Below are positions 63,401 through 64,000 of a stretch of 64,000 bases of DNA, one piece after another (the first letter of the stretch is position 1; every line of letters starts with the position of its first letter). A program made the position numbers and the translations under genes. The stretch covers positions 616,070-680,069 of the forward strand of contig JACSYO010000977.1 of NCBI GenBank assembly GCA_016806645.1, in the 5' to 3' direction. The DNA is from Ophiodon elongatus. Taxonomy: Eukaryota > Chordata > Actinopteri > Perciformes > Hexagrammidae. The notes under the pieces were generated by a model. That model searched no databases. It was given only the letters and a program-made list of their open reading frames with translations, and had not been told where the DNA came from.

Positions 63401-63832
63401 TTCCAATGACAATGACAATGATGCCCTGCTGTCTGAGAACAGAGGCTGGGGAATCTACATTGTCAAAAGACCTTCCACCATTTAGCAGGATCAATATCTG
63501 TGGAACACCTTGCCGGCGCCTACTCCCAGAAGGGTTTGTAAAGACAGTGTTACTGATGTATTGGAGGGCGGCCCCAGTGTTGAGGGGCCTGCCTCCTCTG
63601 TGTCTCAAGCCTCTGACCAAATCAACAATATCCTCTTTCATTGTGTATGTATTCAGATAGAAATGGACCTCTGCATCACTGCTGTACTGGACGACAGACA
63701 CACGGTCTTTGTTTTCTCCCACATTTAGTTTCTCAACTACTTTCTCAATAAAATCACGTATAGCATGAAAGCCATTCTTTGTGCTATCTGAACCATCCAG
63801 AAGGAATACAATATCCTTTTTGGCAGTGTAAA
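19713..63832 (-). CDS. col6a3: Collagen type VI alpha-3 chain, 5'-truncated by window edge (68 exons seen)
   Basis: Secreted extracellular-matrix protein. In vertebrates its triple helix combines with alpha-1 and alpha-2 chains into monomers that assemble into beaded microfibrils. In protein order the window encodes 29 tandem VWA exons (63,832 to 39,452), VWA N5 to N1 (38,316 to 33,719), a Cys cluster and 338-residue Gly-X-Y helix (33,631 to 28,669), a hinge, VWA C1 and C2, a short basic C3, FN3 (C4), an extra Kunitz domain, a linker, the orthologous Kunitz domain (C5, endotrophin region) and a short tail. Every junction was checked for splice dinucleotides and phase. VWA, FN3 and Kunitz exons are phase 1/1 and helix exons are phase 0/0. 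The in-window coding length is about 23.87 kb (about 7,950 codons), against a human chain of roughly 3,180 residues. The frame is broken only by two 2-base deletions in exons B10 and A10. The signal peptide and start codon are off the right edge. Introns longer than 300 bp include 19,754-21,331, 21,518-22,507, 22,568-23,787, 23,974-25,306, 34,058-34,767 and 38,317-39,451; no extra exon was recognised in them. Confidence 0.96.
20440..21150. mobile_element. Possible hAT-like MITE within the last intron
   Basis: The left end reads GAAGAAGTATTCACATCCTT and the right end AACTGTACTCAGTTATTTTC followed by CACCACAG. These resemble the two termini of the same common teleost element in matching orientation. 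The interior is diverged or holds other DNA, so the pairing is inferred. Confidence 0.45.
21332..21517 (-). CDS. col6a3: col6a3 exon: second Kunitz domain (C5, endotrophin-equivalent)
   Basis: 186 bp, phase 1/1, donor CAG|GTACAT. It encodes a complete Kunitz domain beginning [12 protein letters not shown] with all six cysteines and the signature [13 protein letters not shown]. It closely resembles the human C5 domain. The P1 position, immediately after the second Cys, is Ala rather than Lys or Arg, and the next residue is Lys, so trypsin-type inhibition is unlikely. In mammals this region is released as endotrophin. Confidence 0.95.
22508..22567 (-). CDS. col6a3: col6a3 exon: acidic/Gln-rich linker between Kunitz domains
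   Basis: 60 bp, phase 1/1, with acceptor TTTCCACAG and donor G|GTGAGAT. It encodes [19 protein letters not shown], a Gln/Glu/Pro linker without cysteines. Its phase fits both flanking Kunitz exons. Confidence 0.85.
23788..23973 (-). CDS. col6a3: col6a3 exon: first (extra) Kunitz domain
   Basis: 186 bp, the same length and phase as the other Kunitz exon, donor CAG|GTAAGTGG. It encodes a six-cysteine Kunitz domain starting [16 protein letters not shown] with [14 protein letters not shown]1 is Lys but the next residue is Asp, where active inhibitors usually have Ala or Gly. Human COL6A3 has a single Kunitz domain, so this is an additional one, either ancestral or by exon duplication. The two copies are well diverged. 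Confidence 0.93.
25307..25393 (-). CDS. col6a3: col6a3 exon: linker after FN3
   Basis: 87 bp, phase 1/1. It encodes [19 protein letters not shown] and then TTPLDKPET. It is basic and Pro/Thr-containing, without a known domain, and sits between FN3 and the first Kunitz domain. Donor G|GTGAGTGA is strong. Confidence 0.85.
25578..25844 (-). CDS. col6a3: col6a3 exon: fibronectin type III domain (C4)
   Basis: 267 bp, phase 1/1, about 89 residues beginning [20 protein letters not shown]. The Trp of strand B and the later [16 protein letters not shown] (Tyr of strand F) are typical FN3 landmarks. Its position after C2/C3 matches the human C4 domain. Confidence 0.92.
26097..26152 (-). CDS. col6a3: col6a3 exon: His/Lys-rich C3 remnant
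   Basis: 56 bp, entered in phase 2 and left in phase 1. It encodes [18 protein letters not shown], with six His and five Lys in 18 residues. It occupies the place of the long Thr/Pro/Lys-rich C3 region of mammals, which is here nearly absent. Confidence 0.82.
26243..26345 (-). CDS. col6a3: col6a3 exon: post-C2 segment
   Basis: 103 bp, phase 1 in and phase 2 out (GA|G split codon with the next exon). It encodes [20 protein letters not shown] followed by [13 protein letters not shown]. It is clearly similar to the human segment directly after C2, including the single Cys and the WFQ.DQP motif. Confidence 0.9.
26489..27190 (-). CDS. col6a3: col6a3 exon: VWA domain C2
   Basis: 702 bp, phase 1/1. 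Starts [20 protein letters not shown], then the VWA core [18 protein letters not shown]. The metal-site loop reads D-S-S-E-S, an intact DxSxS, which I recall as degenerate in human C2. It ends GQLLPKYIS before the donor. Confidence 0.93.
27413..27500. repeat. (AAT)n microsatellite in intron
   Basis: ATAATAAT runs interrupted near 27,440, inside the intron between the C2 exon and the upstream 103-bp exon. Confidence 0.9.
27548..27650 (-). CDS. col6a3: col6a3 exon: end of VWA C1 / C1-C2 joint
   Basis: 103 bp, phase 0 in and phase 1 out. It encodes [18 protein letters not shown] up to MNCHVCL. The CHVCL cysteine pair between C1 and C2 is conserved with the human chain. Confidence 0.92.
27766..28259 (-). 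CDS. col6a3: col6a3 exon: VWA domain C1
   Basis: 494 bp, phase 1 in and phase 0 out. Contains [19 protein letters not shown] and [20 protein letters not shown], very close to human C1. The metal-site loop is D-A-S-E-G, so incomplete, as expected for this domain. Confidence 0.95.
28358..28369 (-). CDS. col6a3: col6a3 12-nt microexon in the hinge
   Basis: CTTGCTGTTATG, bounded by acceptor TTCTACCAG and donor GTAAGG. With the C left by the exon before and the GT opening the exon after, it reads P-C-C-Y-G. This matches the human CPCCYG motif between helix and C1. Skipping it would remove exactly four codons and keep the frame. Confidence 0.9.
28511..28547 (-). CDS. col6a3: col6a3 exon: helix-C1 hinge
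   Basis: 37 bp, phase 0 in and phase 1 out, encoding [12 protein letters not shown]. It follows the last Gly-X-Y exon directly. The spaced cysteines are likely to pair with the adjacent CC of the microexon. Confidence 0.9.
28669..28701 (-). CDS. col6a3: col6a3 triple-helix exon 19 (last)
   Basis: 33 bp, [11 protein letters not shown]. The helix terminates in GVV. Confidence 0.92.
29017..29079 (-). CDS. col6a3: col6a3 triple-helix exon 18
   Basis: 63 bp, seven Gly-X-Y triplets starting [13 protein letters not shown]. Ends GPY. Confidence 0.93.
29350..29412 (-). CDS. col6a3: col6a3 triple-helix exon 17
   Basis: 63 bp, [16 protein letters not shown] and two further triplets, no interruption. 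Confidence 0.93.
29512..29547 (-). CDS. col6a3: col6a3 triple-helix exon 16
   Basis: 36 bp, [12 protein letters not shown]. Confidence 0.93.
29997..30047 (-). CDS. col6a3: col6a3 triple-helix exon 15, with GC donor
   Basis: 51 bp, [17 protein letters not shown]. The triplet pattern breaks at GFG, at the same place as the human GRDGVG interruption. The 3' boundary AAG|GCAAGT is a GC donor with an otherwise ideal U1 match. The frame and the following exon require it. Confidence 0.9.
30478..30540 (-). CDS. col6a3: col6a3 triple-helix exon 14
   Basis: 63 bp, [16 protein letters not shown] then GPRGES completes seven triplets' worth of residues. Confidence 0.93.
30856..30918 (-). CDS. col6a3: col6a3 triple-helix exon 13
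   Basis: 63 bp, [16 protein letters not shown] and continuing to GRK. Confidence 0.93.
31190..31252 (-). CDS. col6a3: col6a3 triple-helix exon 12
   Basis: 63 bp, [16 protein letters not shown] and continuing to GPR. Confidence 0.93.
31510..31572 (-). CDS. col6a3: col6a3 triple-helix exon 11
   Basis: 63 bp, [16 protein letters not shown] and continuing to GSR. Confidence 0.93.
31669..31704 (-). CDS. col6a3: col6a3 triple-helix exon 10
   Basis: 36 bp, [12 protein letters not shown]. Confidence 0.93.
31801..31854 (-). CDS. col6a3: col6a3 triple-helix exon 9
   Basis: 54 bp, [18 protein letters not shown]. Confidence 0.93.
31944..32009 (-). CDS. col6a3: col6a3 triple-helix exon 8, with imperfection
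   Basis: 66 bp, [20 protein letters not shown]. The run KDNNRE interrupts Gly-X-Y and corresponds to the human GQDSQERG interruption. Confidence 0.92.
32451..32513 (-). CDS. col6a3: col6a3 triple-helix exon 7, RGD
   Basis: 63 bp, ends GEMGIRGDP. The IRGDP tripeptide context is shared with the human chain and is a candidate integrin site when unfolded. Confidence 0.93.
32626..32679 (-). CDS. col6a3: col6a3 triple-helix exon 6
   Basis: 54 bp, [18 protein letters not shown]. Confidence 0.93.
32829..32873 (-). CDS. col6a3: col6a3 triple-helix exon 5
   Basis: 45 bp, [15 protein letters not shown]; acidic. Confidence 0.93.
32964..32990 (-). CDS. col6a3: col6a3 triple-helix exon 4
   Basis: 27 bp, GSRGYSGEK. 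Confidence 0.92.
33114..33185 (-). CDS. col6a3: col6a3 triple-helix exon 3, single helix Cys
   Basis: 72 bp. Contains [10 protein letters not shown] and [14 protein letters not shown], which as I recall is identical to the human chain. The Cys is residue 50 of the helix counted from GTRGDR. Position 50 is the alpha-3 cysteine reported to stabilise tetramers. Confidence 0.95.
33374..33427 (-). CDS. col6a3: col6a3 triple-helix exon 2
   Basis: 54 bp, [18 protein letters not shown]. Confidence 0.93.
33539..33631 (-). CDS. col6a3: col6a3 triple-helix exon 1 with Cys cluster and RGD
   Basis: 93 bp, phase 0/0. [15 protein letters not shown] precedes the helix start [10 protein letters not shown]. 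The four-cysteine cluster is the inter-chain disulfide region at the N-terminal end of the helix. TRGDR is the first RGD. Confidence 0.94.
33719..33864 (-). CDS. col6a3: col6a3 exon: VWA N1, part 3
   Basis: 146 bp, phase 1 in and phase 0 out. [18 protein letters not shown] to [11 protein letters not shown], the last strand and helix of N1, matching the human LDYELLEELD junction with the helix exon. Confidence 0.93.
33979..34057 (-). CDS. col6a3: col6a3 exon: VWA N1, part 2
   Basis: 79 bp, phase 0 in and phase 1 out. [18 protein letters not shown]: the HLTDG motif is the third metal-site loop of the VWA fold and is intact here. Confidence 0.93.
34768..35102 (-). CDS. col6a3: col6a3 exon: VWA N1, part 1
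   Basis: 335 bp, phase 1 in and phase 0 out. [17 protein letters not shown] starts the fold (metal loop D-V-S-A-Q). N1 is the only N-domain split over three exons, as expected for this gene. Confidence 0.93.
35242..35853 (-). CDS. col6a3: col6a3 exon: VWA N2
   Basis: 612 bp, phase 1/1, 203 full codons. Core begins [19 protein letters not shown]; metal loop D-G-S-I-N lacks the last Ser. Has a basic [16 protein letters not shown] strand. Confidence 0.95.
36024..36620 (-). CDS. col6a3: col6a3 exon: VWA N3
   Basis: 597 bp, phase 1/1. Core [18 protein letters not shown]; metal loop D-G-S-D-N. Ends TPTDYEDP before the donor. Confidence 0.95.
36858..37481 (-). CDS. col6a3: col6a3 exon: VWA N4
   Basis: 624 bp, phase 1/1. 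Core [20 protein letters not shown]; the metal loop reads D-G-T-T-A, the most degenerate of the N1-N5 set, so metal binding is unlikely. Confidence 0.95.
37705..38316 (-). CDS. col6a3: col6a3 exon: VWA N5
   Basis: 612 bp, phase 1/1. Core [18 protein letters not shown]; loop D-G-S-D-G like the B-type array exons. It is followed upstream by the 1,135-bp unique intron that ends the array. Confidence 0.95.
39452..40045 (-). CDS. col6a3: col6a3 array exon A1 (class I, last of the array)
   Basis: 594 bp. Body as the other class I copies ([20 protein letters not shown]), but its 3' end diverges to [19 protein letters not shown] and MTSTVAG. It abuts unique intron, so it marks the array boundary. 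Confidence 0.92.
40310..40909 (-). CDS. col6a3: col6a3 array exon B1 (class I)
   Basis: 600 bp, [18 protein letters not shown]. Unlike the other class I B copies it has DHVSV for DRVSV and HNSNS for HNANS. Confidence 0.92.
41144..41737 (-). CDS. col6a3: col6a3 array exon A2 (class I)
   Basis: 594 bp; its protein is identical to A3 and A4. Contains three sequons (NST in the metal loop, NSS, NCT) and one cysteine in [11 protein letters not shown]. Confidence 0.92.
42002..42601 (-). CDS. col6a3: col6a3 array exon B2 (class I)
   Basis: 600 bp; differs from B3 by one residue (NSYTKK here, NRYTKK in B3). Confidence 0.92.
42836..43429 (-). CDS. col6a3: col6a3 array exon A3 (class I)
   Basis: 594 bp, protein identical to A2 and A4. 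Confidence 0.92.
43694..44293 (-). CDS. col6a3: col6a3 array exon B3 (class I)
   Basis: 600 bp. Carries [15 protein letters not shown], and the codons for VDDNKD read from CATCCACACTGAG, the class II spelling, suggesting exchange between classes. Confidence 0.92.
44528..45121 (-). CDS. col6a3: col6a3 array exon A4 (class I)
   Basis: 594 bp, protein identical to A2 and A3; upstream-most complete class I A exon. Confidence 0.92.
45386..45985 (-). CDS. col6a3: col6a3 array exon B4 (class I variant)
   Basis: 600 bp. The only array B exon with a full DxSxS loop (DGSDSTRTG). It also has AMQNFVQ for AMQDFVQ and ILDMVRG for ILDTVRG. Confidence 0.92.
46220..46813 (-). CDS. col6a3: col6a3 array exon A5 (class I/II chimera)
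   Basis: 594 bp. The 5' end of the exon (DTTKKDIVF) and the intron before it are class II, whereas from the metal loop (DGSNS) onward the exon and the following intron are class I. Private changes: [30 protein letters not shown]. Confidence 0.92.
47072..47689 (-). CDS. col6a3: col6a3 array exon B5 (class II)
   Basis: 618 bp. The first metal-loop residue is changed: FLLAGSDG where all others have FLLDGSDG. Tail reads [15 protein letters not shown]. Confidence 0.92.
47924..48517 (-). CDS. col6a3: col6a3 array exon A6 (class II)
   Basis: 594 bp, DGSDSTRNG loop; [12 protein letters not shown] replaces the class [13 protein letters not shown], and DPNYTLS replaces DPNCTLL. Confidence 0.92.
48776..49393 (-). 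CDS. col6a3: col6a3 array exon B6 (class II)
   Basis: 618 bp, DLERIEQQ variant. Unique LGVLFFAIG where other copies have LGVLTFAIG. Confidence 0.92.
49628..50221 (-). CDS. col6a3: col6a3 array exon A7 (class II)
   Basis: 594 bp, DGSESTRNG loop; protein identical to A8 and A12. Confidence 0.92.
50480..51097 (-). CDS. col6a3: col6a3 array exon B7 (class II)
   Basis: 618 bp, DLQRIEQQ variant; protein identical to B8, B12 and B13. Confidence 0.92.
51332..51925 (-). CDS. col6a3: col6a3 array exon A8 (class II)
   Basis: 594 bp, DGSES loop. Confidence 0.92.
52184..52801 (-). CDS. col6a3: col6a3 array exon B8 (class II)
   Basis: 618 bp, DLQRIEQQ variant. Confidence 0.92.
53036..53629 (-). CDS. 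col6a3: col6a3 array exon A9 (class II)
   Basis: 594 bp, DGSDS loop; protein as A6 and A11. Confidence 0.92.
53888..54505 (-). CDS. col6a3: col6a3 array exon B9 (class II)
   Basis: 618 bp, DLERIEQQ variant; protein identical to B11. Confidence 0.92.
54740..55331 (-). pseudogene. col6a3: col6a3 array exon A10 (class II) with 2-bp frameshift
   Basis: 592 bp instead of 594. Near 55,286 one dinucleotide is missing (TGTGCTCAGAACC against TGTGCTATCAGAACC or TGTGCTCTCAGAACC), shifting the frame within the metal loop after DGSE. Splice sites are intact. Either a real lesion tolerated by skipping, or an assembly error. Confidence 0.8.
55590..56205 (-). pseudogene. col6a3: col6a3 array exon B10 (class II) with 2-bp frameshift
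   Basis: 616 bp instead of 618. Near 55,706 CAGACAGAGAGAGC replaces CAGACACAGAGAGAGC, losing two bases just after the codons for SALSV. The shift is not compensated by the one in A10 (net minus 4). Upstream 500 bp of the exon are normal. Confidence 0.8.
56440..57033 (-). CDS. col6a3: col6a3 array exon A11 (class II)
   Basis: 594 bp, DGSDS loop; intact neighbour upstream of the damaged B10/A10 pair. Confidence 0.92.
57292..57909 (-). CDS. col6a3: col6a3 array exon B11 (class II)
   Basis: 618 bp, DLERIEQQ variant. Confidence 0.92.
58144..58737 (-). CDS. col6a3: col6a3 array exon A12 (class II)
   Basis: 594 bp, DGSES loop. Confidence 0.92.
58996..59613 (-). CDS. col6a3: col6a3 array exon B12 (class II)
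   Basis: 618 bp, DLQRIEQQ variant. Confidence 0.92.
59848..60441 (-). CDS. col6a3: col6a3 array exon A13 (class II)
   Basis: 594 bp. Private [20 protein letters not shown] and TPRVTG; TPRVTG is shared with A14, so this is a transitional copy towards the edge. Confidence 0.92.
60700..61317 (-). CDS. col6a3: col6a3 array exon B13 (class II)
   Basis: 618 bp, DLQRIEQQ variant; upstream-most B exon with the duplicated [10 protein letters not shown] tail. Confidence 0.92.
61551..62144 (-). CDS. col6a3: col6a3 array exon A14 (edge copy)
   Basis: 594 bp. [14 protein letters not shown] and EVNFYLN distinguish it; the 3' half is class II-like with TPRVTG. Confidence 0.92.
62408..63007 (-). CDS. col6a3: col6a3 array exon B14 (edge copy, 600 bp)
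   Basis: 600 bp without the 18-bp tail duplication (TPDSPTVLG). Diverged: [45 protein letters not shown]. Probably close to the ancestral B form. Confidence 0.92.
63239..63832 (-). CDS. col6a3: col6a3 array exon A15 (edge copy)
   Basis: 594 bp. [51 protein letters not shown] and a distinct tail [16 protein letters not shown]. It shares NVGENKD and AEVHFYL with class I copies, so it resembles the common ancestor. The intron beyond it (63,833 to window end) still matches the A-B introns. Confidence 0.92.
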
Positions 63833-64000
63833 CTGAGAAAAGACAGGAAGACAAAAAATAAATAACTATTGCAAAAAGTATGCTCGTAAACTAATCTTAA
63901 AGTAGTGGTTTCTTTTTAGAAAACACAAAGCACTGCCTACTTCAATTCTAAAAAGTATTGAGGCACACCACAACCTCTTTTCAACAAAAAAAAATTAGCT

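Larger units (their letters stand above)
39452..63832 (-). repeat. Tandem VWA-exon array: 15 A exons alternating with 14 B exons
   Basis: Exons A1-A15 and B1-B14 are numbered left to right; transcription runs A15, B14, A14 ... B1, A1. A exons are 594 bp and B exons 600 or 618 bp, all phase 1/1 with consensus splice sites. Class I units (A1-A4, B1-B4) repeat every 1,692 bp (594 + 600 with introns of 234 and 264). Class II units (A6-A13, B5-B13) repeat every 1,704 bp (594 + 618 with introns of 234 and 258). Introns are nearly as conserved as exons, indicating recent unequal crossing-over or conversion. A exons carry the metal loop D-G-S-(N/D/E)-S and B exons D-G-S-D-G. Both have the NTG loop in [10 protein letters not shown]. 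Copies A14, A15 and B14 at the upstream edge are the most diverged. The unit is genic rather than satellite DNA, because frame and splice sites are kept in all but one unit. Confidence 0.93.

Noticed and set aside
39469..63728. Plus-strand open frames repeated through the array
   Set aside because: They are antisense shadows of the VWA exons, repeated because the exons are. No homology or splice logic on that strand.
39452..63832. Reading each VWA open frame as a separate small gene
   Set aside because: None has its own start or stop in a sensible place. The open frames run through consensus splice sites into introns, all are phase 1/1, and the domain order fits a single collagen VI chain.

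Overview
The window is vertebrate, almost certainly teleost, genomic DNA. It has GT-AG introns, teleost-type interspersed repeats and one very large minus-strand gene. From 19,713 to the right-hand edge the sequence encodes the 3' part of col6a3, the collagen type VI alpha-3 chain. I identify it from domain order and from remembered similarity to human COL6A3: the GFQGC site in the collagen helix, the PCCYG hinge, the [12 protein letters not shown] segment of C1, the [12 protein letters not shown]unitz motif and the GVI-containing C-terminal tail. No database search was run. I traced 68 coding exons. All have consensus splice sites except one GC donor. The exon lengths sum to a consistent reading frame of about 7,950 codons, apart from two 2-base deletions in one repeat unit. 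The 5' end of the gene lies beyond position 64,000.

Layout from left to right (the gene reads right to left): 1-41 is the 3' half of a tRNA-Ile(AAT) gene. Positions 42 to about 18,900 are intergenic, with microsatellites, a 400-bp minisatellite and several old transposon fragments, and no gene I can support. About 18,920-19,712 is the likely 3' UTR. Positions 19,713-26,345 encode the C-terminal tail, two Kunitz domains (human has one), short linkers, an FN3 domain and a reduced His/Lys-rich C3 region. Positions 26,489-28,259 encode the C2 and C1 VWA domains. Positions 28,358-33,631 encode the hinge and a 338-residue triple helix in 19 exons. Positions 33,719-38,316 encode VWA domains N1 to N5.

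The remarkable part is 39,452-63,832. It is a tandem array of 29 further VWA exons, 15 of type A alternating with 14 of type B, each close to 600 bp, all phase 1/1 and separated by introns of about 230-265 bp. Counting the five ordinary N domains, at least 34 N-terminal VWA domains are encoded here, against ten in human. The array has two internally homogenised blocks: class I with a period of 1,692 bp and class II with a period of 1,704 bp. They are joined by a chimeric exon (A5), and the most diverged copies (A15, B14) lie at the upstream edge. Introns are as conserved as exons, which points to recent unequal exchange or gene conversion.

As a product, the chain would be a secreted microfibril subunit. 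Its triple helix would assemble with alpha-1 and alpha-2 chains, its C-terminal Kunitz region corresponds to the endotrophin fragment, and its N-terminal VWA string would project between microfibril beads. The expansion would make that string at least three times longer than in mammals. Because every array exon is phase 1/1, any subset can be skipped without breaking the frame.
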